Part shown: positions 35,521-48,200 of the stretch, one piece after another | Numbering within the stretch: position 1 is the first letter of the stretch | How the letters are laid out: each line of letters opens with the position of its first letter | Source of the DNA: Monoplex corrugatus | Lineage: Eukaryota; Mollusca; Gastropoda; Littorinimorpha; Ranellidae | DNA length: 64,000 nt | Direction: 5' to 3' | Assembly (NCBI GenBank): GCA_030674185.1 | Contig: CM060308.1 | Span: forward strand, 29,096,004-29,160,003 | The notes under the pieces: generated by a model | Databases searched by the model: none | The model's input: the letters and a program-made list of their open reading frames with translations, nothing else | What the model was told of the DNA's origin: nothing | Program-made: the position numbers and the translations under genes

Positions 35521-35668
35521 CTATATTATTTGCTACATACGTTTAGAAGAGAAATACCTTGGAGGGGTGGTGGTGTGGTGGTGTGTGTGTGTGCGTGTGT
35601 GCGTGTGTCTCAACTCTATCTCTCTCTCTCACATACACATACACACGCACACATACAGAGTGGTCTGG

Positions 35669-35674
35669 TTTATT
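35669..35674 (-). terminator. Poly(A) signal for the first receptor gene
   Basis: AATAAA on the minus strand about 110 bases after the stop codon at 35786. Confidence 0.5.
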
Positions 35675-35785
35675 AAATAATAAAAAAAAAAGGCCACATA
35701 GGCACAATAACAAATCCATCACGCACTTAAAAATAAAGGAGGGAAGGGGGAGAAAAAACAACTGATATTTGGTTTACATGTAAAA

Positions 35786-38700
35786 CTACGTAGTTTCGAC
35801 AATGTTGCTGTTGGCTTCAAGCCACTCCAGCAGCTTGACTTCTTTTGTTTTCCTTTGCCTCTCGCGTAATGTGTTAAGTGTATACATGAAGGGATTAAGT
35901 GCTGAGTTGCACGGTAAAACAAAAATTGCCATGATGACATTGACTTCTTCACTAATGCTCACGCCACTCAGGGCAAGAATACCACAACATCCAATGGGAA
36001 ACCAGCACACGAAATCTGTGGCAGCAACTGTAATCAAGCGACGGGCTATTGTTCGGTCTCTGGTGATGGTGGCAGTGTCAGTGATCATAGCATTTTTCTG
36101 AACGGACGAGTATATGAAGAGCTGCCCCGTTCCGATTAGAATAAAGAGAACAAAGTTGAAAATGATCAGAATGCTGTAGGAGTACATCCGTCCTTTAAAC
36201 TCTTTGCTGGTGACAGGGAGAGGAATACACAAACCTGTCTGACTGTAGAATTCCCAGTGAGACACGATAGGAAGCAGTGGGAACAAGGCCATAAAAAATC
36301 CAAGAAGCCACGTCATTATGGAGGCCATGGCAGCTGAAGTTCTTTTAAAACGGTGAGTGCTGAAAGGGAAGCGAAGTACAATGAAACGATCTAGAGTGAT
36401 GAGCCAGATGGTCAGTGCTGATACTTCACTGGACAGCAAGGACAGGAAGCCAGCTATTTTGCAAGTCACACTTTCAGTCCATGAGTTGGCATGAATGAGA
36501 TACTTACCTCGAAACAATTCGTCCACTATCCCAATGATACCAATGTAAATACCCATCAGAAAGTCAGCTATGCAGAGGCTCGTGACAAACACACTAAAGC
36601 CACTCTTCGATCCTTTTGAGTTTACAAAGAAGCGGACCATAAAACAAAATATATTACCGAAAAAGGACATGACACCCACCAGCCACAGGAAACCACGATA
36701 TACTGCATAGTGTAGAAGATCCTCACATGATGACAGTTCTTCTTTTGGGCTAAAGCAAGCAGCTTGTTCGAAAGAATCAGGCAGCATCTGACTACAGCAC
36801 AGTTTATAATCCGGGGCACGTATAAAATACAGACGCCTTAAGCCCTCGAATGTATTATAAGGAAAAGTTTTCAGAGGATTCTCTGACAAGTCTAGCTCGC
36901 CCAGCTTTCTGCTGAACCTAAAACCATGCTTAGTTATTGTATGAATTCTGCTAAATGACAAGTTCAAACTATGTAATTCTTCAAAGCCTGAGAACACTTC
37001 ATTGTCAAATACCGACAAAGTGGTGTGTGACAGATCAACTGTCTTCAGATTAGAAAGTTTCGTAGTCAATGCTTTGTTGCTATGGAGACTCGTCAGCGGG
37101 TTTCTGTTTAAAGACAATGTTTGCAGATTCGCTAGTCGTAAAAATATGGACATGTTGACGTGTCGCAGCTTATTTTTACTCAGGTAGAATGACTGTAAGT
37201 TGGGAAGGTTGAGATCAGAAAGAAAAGTCAAAGAACACTCTACGAGACTCAGATAAATAAGATATGTATTCTCAGTTAAATCAGACGGTGTCATTCCAGA
37301 TCCAGCTGCATCCAAGTACCTGAGGTCTAAGAAATGGTCAGCAAGAAAGGGCTTAGGACAGACAAAAGTGAGTGCTAGACATAGACAGCTCTTAGGACAA
37401 GGTTTAATATCACAAAACCATTCGTCATCATGCCTGGGACATTGAGCCCAGCCGTCACACAGGTGATCTGCATGAACGCACAAGCTGGCGTTAAGACAAC
37501 GGTACAGTTCAGGACACCCTCTTTCCTCACAGTCTGCTTCGTCCTCGTGGCCATAGCAGTCATAATATCCATTACATAGAGTATAAATAGGTAAACAGTC
37601 GTTGAATTCACCAGGGCAACGATAATGAGTCTCTGGGCAGACCTCGCTACTGTTCATTTCCAGTTGATTCATTGAGTTGTTACCGTTGAAGTTGATGAGA
37701 ACAGGAGAAGACAAGTGTGAGAAATCAGTAAAGTTCGCAGTGCGTACAACCTTTTGCCCAAGACGTTCACCGTCACAGAAGAATTCATCTGTACCATCAG
37801 TACAATCCCAGACTGCATCACAACGTTTGCTAACTGGTAAACATTGTTTATTGTAACAGGAAAACCCTTCACATTCACGATGTTGACAAAACGTTTCATC
37901 AGACTGATCCTTGCAGTCAAACATAGTGTCACAGACCAAAGTGTAGGACATTGTCGTCGCGTCTTCATCGCACACAAAGATGTTTACCATTCTCTCTTGC
38001 CCTTTGGAAGGCTCATCCATAGCCATGTCTTCAATGCTCAAGACGTTGCTAGGCAGTGCAGGACACGAAGTGACAAACGTGAGACGATCCTGTTTACACA
38101 TACTTTGTGAACCACACGCCAGAAACGCGTGGGTAATGTGATTTTCTTCACACCAAACAAACAAGAGATTTTTCCTTGGCGTGACGAAAGTTACGTTGGG
38201 TAGTTTCACGCTAGGTCTACTTAGTGAGTGCTCATCGGAATGTTGCTCAAATTGGGCAAATTCGCAGACAGTGCTCTGTAGGGTGACGGGAATGTCGTAA
38301 ACTGAAAGGCAACATGAAGAATGATGAAAATACTGATTTGTAAAGTTAAAAATTTTCTGCTTACAGAGTTTTCCCATTTCTTCTGCATTTCCATCGACAG
38401 TATTTGGCAAACCCTGCACCGGGAATACCTCTGCTAGGTTCAATGTAAAGCATCTGTCACAGATGTGTACGTGCATCGGAATGTTGTAATAGGAGTATAT
38501 AGTAGGACGATAAAGCACACTTTTATCTTCAGTGGTTAAGACAAACCTGTATAGGGTTAGCCCCACATGAAAAGTCACAGATGTCCCGATCAGGAGATGA
38601 AGATGTGTGAATTGGGTGTGGATACATTTGTGTGTTATATATTCCAGAAGGGTTTTATAGTCCTCCTCAGTTTTTAAAGATGCAAGGTTACCACCTTGTG

Positions 38701-39412
38701 ATTTACAGTATTCCCTCGCGTTAGCATGCACAGAAGGATTTTTGCTTTTAAATGCTTTTAACGTTTCTGTAGTGATGAGTTTGAGACATTTGTCACTTGA
38801 AGCAGCAACACTTCTATCAGTTTCAAGACTGTTTGAGGGACAGCGATCACGCTCATCCTTGCCGTCATAACACTCAGTCTTTCCATTGCAATGCACATGG
38901 TGTTGGAACGAATCGTAAGTACTGTACGAATCATAATCACAATGATATAAACCATTAGCATCTTGAAATGGTATTACTGAAGAAAGAAATGAAAATAACA
39001 GTTCGAAATGGTTCAAGTGATGGCAACGCCAGTCTAAACCGAGCACTTCAATGTCCAGTTGGAGGGCATTCTTGTACAGCTGGGCAGTTGCCTCATTTTC
39101 ACATTGGGCCCATTCTAACGTCCTGATTCTGTTGTGCCCAGTTTTGTAGACATGCACTCCTCGTGATGGCTTACACGTTCTGCGTCCCGCGAACGGCAGT
39201 GATGGAAAACTTATCATAATATCGAAGCCAGGGGGAATATGGATAGTCTTGTCAAACGATGCTAAAAACTGGTCACGATGGACAACGGACTGCGGGAGTG
39301 TGACGTTGCCAGTCAGAGGTGACGTCCACACAAGTGTCAGCTTGTTCCTCGGCTTGGTACCTTTGATCAAATAAGTGTGTACAGAACCAACGAAATCAAA
39401 ATCGCGATGCAT
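35786..39412 (-). CDS. GRL101-like G-protein-coupled receptor with LDLa, CTLD-like and LRR ectodomain
   Basis: An uninterrupted 1208-residue frame for a cell-surface receptor of the GRL101 type. Domains by eye: CUB-like start (about 1-150), LDLa (156-190, CNGKTECYDGKDERDRC), C-type-lectin-like module (206-380, REYCKSQGGNLASLKT; no EPN/QPD or WND sugar motif), LDLa repeats (474-509, 511-545, 589-626, 628-667), Cys cap (668-684), LRRs (691-861, LSLNRNPLTSLHS) and a rhodopsin-like 7TM core (902-1178). Key 7TM residues: LDRF after TM3 (DRY box), VCWFPIG in TM6, NPFMY in TM7; all compatible with signalling. The ATG at 39412 is two codons after an in-frame stop. No signal peptide follows, so a 5' exon may be missing or the N-terminus may be lost. 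Ligand unknown. Confidence 0.88.
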   Translation of the reverse strand: MHRDFDFVGSVHTYLIKGTKPRNKLTLVWTSPLTGNVTLPQSVVHRDQFLASFDKTIHIPPGFDIMISFPSLPFAGRRTCKPSRGVHVYKTGHNRIRTLEWAQCENEATAQLYKNALQLDIEVLGLDWRCHHLNHFELLFSFLSSVIPFQDANGLYHCDYDSYSTYDSFQHHVHCNGKTECYDGKDERDRCPSNSLETDRSVAASSDKCLKLITTETLKAFKSKNPSVHANAREYCKSQGGNLASLKTEEDYKTLLEYITHKCIHTQFTHLHLLIGTSVTFHVGLTLYRFVLTTEDKSVLYRPTIYSYYNIPMHVHICDRCFTLNLAEVFPVQGLPNTVDGNAEEMGKLCKQKIFNFTNQYFHHSSCCLSVYDIPVTLQSTVCEFAQFEQHSDEHSLSRPSVKLPNVTFVTPRKNLLFVWCEENHITHAFLACGSQSMCKQDRLTFVTSCPALPSNVLSIEDMAMDEPSKGQERMVNIFVCDEDATTMSYTLVCDTMFDCKDQSDETFCQHRECEGFSCYNKQCLPVSKRCDAVWDCTDGTDEFFCDGERLGQKVVRTANFTDFSHLSSPVLINFNGNNSMNQLEMNSSEVCPETHYRCPGEFNDCLPIYTLCNGYYDCYGHEDEADCEERGCPELYRCLNASLCVHADHLCDGWAQCPRHDDEWFCDIKPCPKSCLCLALTFVCPKPFLADHFLDLRYLDAAGSGMTPSDLTENTYLIYLSLVECSLTFLSDLNLPNLQSFYLSKNKLRHVNMSIFLRLANLQTLSLNRNPLTSLHSNKALTTKLSNLKTVDLSHTTLSVFDNEVFSGFEELHSLNLSFSRIHTITKHGFRFSRKLGELDLSENPLKTFPYNTFEGLRRLYFIRAPDYKLCCSQMLPDSFEQAACFSPKEELSSCEDLLHYAVYRGFLWLVGVMSFFGNIFCFMVRFFVNSKGSKSGFSVFVTSLCIADFLMGIYIGIIGIVDELFRGKYLIHANSWTESVTCKIAGFLSLLSSEVSALTIWLITLDRFIVLRFPFSTHRFKRTSAAMASIMTWLLGFFMALFPLLPIVSHWEFYSQTGLCIPLPVTSKEFKGRMYSYSILIIFNFVLFILIGTGQLFIYSSVQKNAMITDTATITRDRTIARRLITVAATDFVCWFPIGCCGILALSGVSISEEVNVIMAIFVLPCNSALNPFMYTLNTLRERQRKTKEVKLLEWLEANSNIVETT

Positions 39413-39868
39413 GAATTAAACCAGATCAGAGACAAAAGATATGAAGAATTAACTCTCTCTCTCTGTCTCTGTCTCTCTCTCTCTCTCTGTCTGTCTCTGT
39501 CTCTCTCTCTCTCTCTTTCTCTCTCTCATTTGTATATTATCTTTAGGCTTGTCCAGTAATTTCATAACATTAACAATAATGAATTTTGCGACGTCCTAGT
39601 AATTGATTAAAAAAAACTTGTGATGTAATTTACAATGAAATATTACTATCAACAAGAACAACAACAACAACGAAAACAACAACAAAAAGTACAACACATA
39701 TAGCCCATCAACTAAGTTACAAAATTGATTAATTCATGTCTCACCAACAGACAACTTGTTCTCTTTAATAACTGCTCCTATCTATGTGTTTATCTATGTA
39801 TATATATGTGTATGTATGCATGCATGTATGTATGTATGTATGTATATATGTATGTATGTATGTATCTA

Positions 39869-39904
<36 letters not shown>

Positions 39905-40129
39905 TCTATCTCCCACTTTAGACATATTAGTTCGCTGGTGGTAGTCAACTTTCTCCCCGTGAGACCCAAAACGCTACAATCAGACTGATAAAAGGAAGAA
40001 GAAAAAGGACTTTGGACTTTTTCCACTTGTTATTCATTAATAATAGTGTTGCTGTCTTCTTTGGTGTAGGTGTACGATTACCAACGTCTTCACTGTTATA
40101 ATTATGATTAACATTGACGTTGTTTGATG
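39413..40129. other. Upstream flank of the first receptor, simple repeats
   Basis: (CT)n/(CTGT)n at 39449-39530 and tetranucleotide (TATG)n-(TCTG)n-(TCTA)n at 39800-39911. I found no convincing signal-peptide exon for the receptor here. Confidence 0.7.
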
Positions 40130-40470
40130 ATGAATGACCTCAGATATGACTTTAGTCATTGTTTGAACCTCCCGTGGGTCTGCAAATGAGTAAGCATACT
40201 GGCCAGTCCCTGGTGAGGTCTTCATGTGGGCAGAAGACCAATCGTGAAGGCAAATGTTCTTCTGCAGACAGTGCATGGATCTGGGGTTTGCTTCCACTGG
40301 TCCCTCTTCAGTTGAATAGCAGTTGTGCTTTACCGTTCAAGTTTGATTATGTTCTGCGCACCACTGTTTTTGCCAGCTTACTCTGTTGTGGTAGCATTTT
40401 ACCAGTTGGTGACGTTAACTCCACAGCTGATGAAGTTAGTTTTCAGACTGTCTTTGTATCGCTTTAGTGG
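40130..40470 (-). pseudogene. RTE-type LINE 3'-terminal fragment
   Basis: Minus strand reads RYKDSLKTNFISCGVNVTNW and, after stops, CTVCRRTFAFTIGLL. This is the C-terminal segment plus the zinc-finger-like tail (CxxCxRxFxxxxGL) of RTE-like polyproteins. Related to the fragment at 49190-49610. Confidence 0.65.
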
Positions 40471-41389
40471 TATTCTTTAGTCATAGTGTGTCAAGCTCAC
40501 TAAGGCTTGAACTGGAATGGAAAAACAGAAACGGACCTATCTGCCATAACACCCCCTTTTACAATCTAAATGAGAAAAATACTTGGAAAAAGTACAGTTA
40601 CACAAAAAGTACAGTTACACAAAGTTTATTACTGAACAAACGAGACAACATGACGCATCATTCGCACACATCACGTACGTAAATATAGCATTACTAGGGG
40701 TGGCACCCCAAAACCAACATTGCATACATTTTAAATCTTCAAAACCCCTGAATTCACATAGAACGTCAGCAAACGCACATACTCACAGAAGATAAACGCC
40801 GGCAATAAAACACCTAAGTTAACCACGTACATATGTTCCACTTGTCTCAGTCCCTTCAACACTTAGTTTCTCAAAGGGTGACGATTTCGGTCCATAACAA
40901 CGTTCCAATGCGAGGGTTTCCAATCTCTAACGAGTGTCTCGACACTTGGCATGGCAAACAGGCGCTGAGTGAAGCAACCGCTGAAAGCAAAGATGCCTGC
41001 TACAGCAGACGTGGAGTCCTGCAAAGCGCGTTGCCAAGGATACGAGCCCAGTAGAATGGCTGGGCCGTAGGCTGATGGCGTGGAAGTTACCGCTGATCCT
41101 GCCGTAAGTTTCTGCCGTAGAAGCCCCACTAGCCGCACCTGCCTTGGACACTTGTCACGTTACCGGAGCTTGGACACGTACACATCATTGTAGAGCCAGG
41201 ACCAACATGGACAGCAACGACGACTGGCGCAGGACACTGGTGATCTTCTCCCTTCACGCTAGCGAAACTAAGAACACAACCTCTCCTACTAACCCGTAGG
41301 TATATAAACAGCTTTGATTAGACACGGCAGCAAAACTTATTCACTTATAAATATATTGACGAACCAAGCTACCAATACCCAACCTAGCC
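40471..41389. other. Unannotated intergenic DNA
   Basis: A short direct repeat AAAGTACAGTTACACAAA occurs twice near 40590-40622. No gene recognised. Confidence 0.6.
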
Positions 41390-41960
41390 ACCAAACCATA
41401 CATCAACTGCAGCAAAAAAGAGCAGACAACTATTCACTGCTGGTTACATGCCTGACAATGACACATACACTCTAGGCTTCCATATAACAACGTTGACAAC
41501 AATTTGAATGACTGTCCACTACACCCAACCGCATACCAACTGTAGCAGAGGGAAACAGACGTCGATTCACTCCTGGCTACATGCCAACAAAAACACAGCC
41601 ACTCTAGACTTCATATAACAACGGTGACAAAATTTGAATGACTGACCACTGCACCCAACGTATACCGACCGTAGCAGAGGGAAACAGACGTTGATTCCCC
41701 CCTGGTTACATGCCAACAAACATAGACCTCTACCCACTTCTAGGACATGAAATCCATCTACAAGTGGAGCCTCTGACCAGAAACTGGCCCCATCCACCCA
41801 ACTGCAAACCGTCCCTAGCAGAGGGGCACCAAACACCAACTGACTCCTCTTTACAACACGAAACTCTTCTGACCAGAAACTGGCCAGACCCCACCCCCTA
41901 ACTGCAAACCGTCCATTATAGAAGGGGGGCCAGACACCAACTGACCCCTAACACCAACAA
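41390..41960. repeat. Minisatellite-like array, ~115-bp then ~90-bp units
   Basis: Recurring segments GTAGCAGAGGGAAACAGACG, TACATGCC(A/T)(A/G)ACAA and AACAATTTGAATGACT appear about every 115 bases. Further on CTGACCAGAAACTGGCC and CTGCAAACCGTCC recur at about 90 bases. Confidence 0.75.
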
Positions 41961-42032
41961 CTCTTTATTTTTTAAAGCCAACAAACAAGCTCACAGAACC
42001 CTGTTCACAGAAACCAGCACCAAAAACACAAA

Positions 42033-42328
<296 letters not shown>

Positions 42329-42469
42329 GGTAAACCATAACTGAACAGGTGAGTTTATCCCACTTGGCAAACTTCCACACACTATGCCCCAACGAAACAC
42401 TCCTGTTCCCCCAATAAGAAAAGAAAGGAAAAAGAAAATATATATATATAAACAAACTGCCATTACATG

Positions 42470-43000
42470 GTGTCTTTGTCACAGCTGTCCATGTGGGAGC
42501 ATCTTCGGGACACAGTTGTCTTTCATCTTTACAACAGTTCGACAATCCAACAAAGCTGCACTTGAAGAGTAAGCATACAATGTATGGCAAGTCACACTTC
42601 TTTTGAATTTGAAGTTTCGACACGCTCTTAAATATGTCGTCAGTAGAGAGTCCAGGTCTTGTAACAGTACAGTAGGTCGCTCAGGAGCACTGCTCTATAC
42701 ACGGCAATCGTTGAGGCGAGCCTGATGTCATGGTTTTGGCACAATCTTTTGGTAAGCCTTTCAAAAGCAGAGGTGGCTTTGGAGATGTGTAACGTGAACT
42801 CCACAGCAATAGATCTATTGCTGCTCACTACCAAAGTTGCAGAACTTCTCTACAGTTTTCATCTCCTGAAGGCTGATGACAAAGGCAGGTGATAAAGGGT
42901 CGAAAGCCTGAGATGGTGTTGGCCAAAACATAGCCTCTTGTCTTGCTGATGCTAATTGTGAGGCCTAAGCATATGCCAGCCATAGCAAATTGGTGATGGA
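42470..43000 (-). pseudogene. RTE-type LINE fragment, copy 1 of an adjacent pair
   Basis: Minus strand across frames: GLTISISKTRGYVLANT, then ISKATSAFERLTKRLCQNHD, AVYRAVLLSDLLYCYKTWTL, and CDLPYIVCLLFKCSFVGL. This order (GLTIS-KTE ... R(I)AKASSAFGRL ... VLLYACETWT ... LPSIEFxLxKCQLRW) is typical of RTE-like LINEs. Stops and shifts are present. Confidence 0.72.
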
Positions 43001-43059
43001 CTGGGTGTCCAGTGCACAGTTGTCTCCATAAAGAAATCCCCGTATCCTTGCTTCATCTA

Positions 43060-43330
43060 TCCATACAGAAGTACTTTTGCGATTGCCTTCCATACAGACA
43101 AATTGTTCTGTCCAACAAAATTGACATTTGATGAGTAGAAACTCTATACTTGGCAAGCCATATTTCTTCAAAACTCGAACTTTGCACAGACATCTCTAGT
43201 GGAACACTTACAAATGTTGAATATGTCGTTGGTAGGTAGTTCAGGTCTCAAAACAATACAGAAGGGCCCTCAAGATTACTGCTAAATAGAGGCTCAATGT
43301 AGATTCAGTAAAGAACACAAAGTTGCTTGG
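43060..43330 (-). pseudogene. RTE-type LINE fragment, copy 2 of an adjacent pair
   Basis: Minus strand: MKKYGLPSIEFLLIKCQFCW, then EQFVCMEGNRKS. DNA near 43215-43285 repeats the copy 1 stretch at about 42630-42690 (TATGTCGT, GTAG(A/G)(G/T)AGT, CAGGTCT). Confidence 0.68.
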
Positions 43331-44554
43331 AACACGAAGGGCCGCAATAACAGACCCAGAACTGATAAAAATGTTCATTGCAGATCGTCTGAAGGTCAGT
43401 TACTCAGCAGATGTCCAGCTGGGAACCTGAGAACCCATCCTGACGAAACGATGTCGAGTTACATTACTGTAGGCAATGTAGACAGGAACAGTTGACTGTA
43501 AAGGAATTGAAGATCAAAATGATCGAGTGCCAGATGGTTGAAAGAGACCTTCAACTGGTGGATAGATGCTGGAGTGATGCCTTCTGGTTCTCCGCCTATT
43601 GTTATTGCCTCATGCCTCACGTGACGTGGGAGCGTCTAAGAAAGTCCACTGTTGCGCAGTACACCTCTTCTCAAATGGAGGTCAAGCCTGCACCAATAAT
43701 TTCAATGTCGTCCATATTTATTGGCGTATAGAGGAATACCATGCTGAAGAGACAAGACAAGAACTTCAGTTGGGATGGGGGTGGGGGGTGGGGGGGGGCT
43801 TGAACTGGACTAGAACTGGCATTAACAGTTTTGTTTACAACATTATCTTACAAGGTACAATGGCCAAACAGCTCAGTGCTTCACAGACTGGCCAAGCGTC
43901 CTCGTATTTTATGTCCTTTATGCAGTTACAGCCATACCATGTTGCAACAAGGTAATGAGCAAGCACATTCAGCATATGTAACACAAATCTTTTTCCAGGA
44001 CCACATCATCCCAACCATAATCCGGCCATTTTGAAATTTTGATTAGGAGCCAACACATTTCTGGGATCAGATTCAGCCTCAAAACTGTAACTGTAGCACA
44101 GGTAACCCAGGCCATTGGGAAGACAGGGAACAACAATCCCAGGACAGCAATGAATCGACTGTTGCTGTTCACGTCATGATGGCCTCCAGTCATAGTTGCT
44201 GAAATGAAAGACATGTTTACTCATTTCTCAGATGGGTCTACTGAAGAACAACTATTATTGGTTCACATTTTCTGGAAAATAATACACAAAAATTGAGATC
44301 CAAAGTGTGGCATTTACATTTGACCATCTCAAATGGAAGCCGAGTTGTTATTGATTTAAGCTATTCATTCATGAGTGTTTCAGGTAGACGAGCATTAGTC
44401 TGGGCAATGAAATAATTCATTAACCGCTAAAATTAGCGGGTGGGTCATCTTTTAATACCAACTTTTAGCTTATGTACCAAGCTGTATGCTTCATGGCTCA
44501 TGTGAATGTGGGCGATTGTCAATATGAACAGGCTTTTGAGACCTCATTCGAGGC
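43331..44554. other. Mostly unannotated, one shared repeat at 43553-43640
   Basis: 43553-43640 (GGATAGATGCTGGAGTGATG ... GGAGCGTCTAA) is related to 56725-56828. A G-run lies at 43778-43799. No gene recognised. Confidence 0.55.
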
Positions 44555-44925
44555 TATCTTGGGTGTAGAGCTTTACGTGCACCATGAATTCGATATAAGT
44601 CAGGTAAAAGGTCAAAATCAAACAAACAAAGAATAAAGCCAAAACAAACATCGAAAAAAGAAAACCCTACGTCTTCCTGTAACTTGAGCGTTCGCAAGGG
44701 AGTCTCTAGGCCATCATTATGAGAGCAGTGCCCTTTTCCTCTCTGTTGCTGCTTTACACTCTCTCTGTCCCTAAAGAAGGACAAGTACACATTCACACCT
44801 TAGAGGATCTGAGTGCCAGACCACGAACATGGTCATCTATCCATTCGGCAGCCATGCTTTAATCTGCTTCACCTCCGATTTTCATAGCGAGTGCTTTAAC
44901 CACTTTGTCATACAGAACTGTTAGT
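44555..44925 (-). mobile_element. tRNA-derived SINE, minus strand
   Basis: The minus strand begins near TATGACAAAGTGGTTAAAGC, a box-A-like tRNA segment, and continues through a body ending with GTGCACGTAAAGCTCTACAC, a tail type I associate with snail SINEs. The box B is degraded. Confidence 0.6.
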
Positions 44926-45633
44926 TTGTCAAGGGATAATAGTGGTTCATATGAGTTTTATGATGCTGTAACGCGTAGGGCTTATGCACAGGTATACGTC
45001 TTATGCCATAATCAGTTTGGATCTTTCCATCACATGGCATATGTGGCGTCAGTGCGTATAAAATTTATTCCAAGAGTGGAGACGCCATCTTGTAAAACTT
45101 AAACTGAAACTTATGATACTGCGATATCAATACGGTTTTGTTTTCTTTCATTCTTTTTTCCTTCGTTTTTTAATGCTTTATTTATTGATTTGAATTTAAT
45201 TCAATTTTTAGCACTTGTGTGACCTGGGAATGCAGATCGAGAATATAAGACTTCACTTAAACTGGCAGCGATTGATCACTTTTTTAATTGACTATTTTTG
45301 TGTATATTCTGTGACATTATTCCACAGGACCTTTTCATTGTCATGTGTGATAAATCCGACAAAGTACATGGCGCAGTGTTTTCTTTAAGATGGAAATGGT
45401 TGATCGTTCTTTTGATTAGGATTTGAGGCCTGCACAGCGTGGAGCTAAGAATCAAGTATGCAGACTGTGCAACAACATAACGTCTGCACAGTATGAGCCA
45501 AGAAACCAAACCAATGTCCAACCACAAAAAAATTCAGAAAACATCCCTTGGGGAACAAAAAACAAAATATATACATATCATTACAGCATAGAATAAATAA
45601 ACATATTAAATAGATGAGACAATTGACACAAAA

Positions 45634-45705
<72 letters not shown>

Positions 45706-45934
45706 CCATTCAAATTCTTAGATCTAATATTATTCGTGGTCATTACACCTTGCAAGCCATTACCTTGAGTGATCAACTGAGCATTGCATGGTTCTGCAGT
45801 AATATATTTCAAAGGCATATCAGCTTAAGTAGAAAATACTCCACACACACTGTCACGCCATCGAAAATTCTCGAACAAATTGGGGCTCACGTCACTGTTC
45901 CCTCGTGCGGCTTTTCACCCGTAAAGTATACCAC

Positions 45935-45935
<1 letters not shown>
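44926..45935. other. Unannotated intergenic DNA with a (GA)n array
   Basis: (GA)n at about 45638-45703. No gene recognised. Confidence 0.75.
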
Positions 45936-45993
<58 letters not shown>

Positions 45994-46028
45994 CGTGTGT
46001 GTGTGCATGTGTGTGTGTGTTTGTGTGT
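45936..46028. repeat. (TG)n microsatellite
   Basis: TG run grading into GTGCGTGCGTG and TGCATG units. Confidence 0.93.
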
Positions 46029-46430
46029 GTTCCCCTTGAATAGATTACAGATCTCATGGGTTAAGGTTATTGATAGGGCTAGGGTTAGAGTTAAGTTTGT
46101 AACAGACTTTAGGGAGGAAGAGGGGGTAAACAATCTGTAAATTGTTTGCCCGAGGTCTAAGATTTGATTTAAATGCATAGACTATTCTTGAGGTAACCAT
46201 TCCAATAGATCTAAACAGTACAGATAAAGACATGCACTTAGATTTAAACTGTCTGCTACGGCAGGTGAAGTGTCTGTACATATATTTTGTACGGGGGAAC
46301 AGCAGAACTTTCGAGATGCACCTTGAAAAGTAGGCCATGGAGAGGTCTGTCGACAACTGTTTTCAAGTGATCATATTCATAAATCTATGATTCATAGATT
46401 TATCAGCTGATGATGTATGTCATCAAATGA

Positions 46431-46530
<100 letters not shown>

Positions 46531-46549
46531 TTATTTCTCACCTTGGAGT

Positions 46550-47448
<899 letters not shown>

Positions 47449-48200
47449 GGGGACTATCTTTACCATTCACGTCCTTACCGTATAGGGGACTATCTTTACC
47501 TTTCACATCCATGTTTTGTAGGGGACTGTCTTTACCTTTCACATCCTTATCCTATAGGAGACTACCTTTACCTTTCACATCCTCATCCTAAAGGTGACTA
47601 TCTTTACTTTTCACATCCACATCCTACAGGGGCCTATCTTTACCTTTCCTATCCTCATTCTATAGGGGACTATCTTTACTTTTCACATCATCATTCTATA
47701 GGGGCCTATCTTTACTTTTCTTATTCGCGTCCTATAGGGGACTATCTTTACCTTTTACATCCTTATCCTACAGGGGACTATATTGATCTTTCACATCCTC
47801 ATCTTATAGGGGGCTATACTTACCTTTCATATCCTTATCCTATAGGGGATTATCTTTATCTTTCACATCCTCATCCTATAGGGGACTGTCTTTACCTTTC
47901 ACATCTTCATCCTACAGGGGACTATCTTCATGTTTCACATCCTCATCCTACAGGGGACTATCCTTATTTTTCACACCGGCATCCTATAGGGACTATCTTT
48001 TCTTTCACATTCTTATCCTATAGGGGACTATCTTTACCTTTCACATCTTCATCCTATAGGGGACTATCTTCATGTTTCACATCCTCATCCTACAGAGGAC
48101 TATCCTTATTTTTCACACCGGCATCCTATAGGGACTATCTTTTCTTTCACATTCTTATCCTATAGGGGACTATCTTTACCTTTCACATCCTTACCCTGTC
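47449..48200. repeat. 36-bp minisatellite, 21 units
   Basis: The unit is GGGGACTATCTTTACCTTTC followed by ACATCCTCATCCTATA. I count 21 units: 19 of 36 bp and two of 34 bp. Units 13-16 and 17-20 are the same four variants in the same order, a 142-bp higher-order repeat. Confidence 0.95.

Noticed and set aside
36622..38961. Shorter frames inside the first receptor on both strands
   Set aside because: Shadows of the 1208-codon receptor frame, without their own features; the same holds for frames within 58.7-62.8 kb.
47449..48200. CRISPR-like array
   Set aside because: Units are contiguous with no unique spacers, the genome is animal nuclear, and variation is within units; it is a minisatellite.
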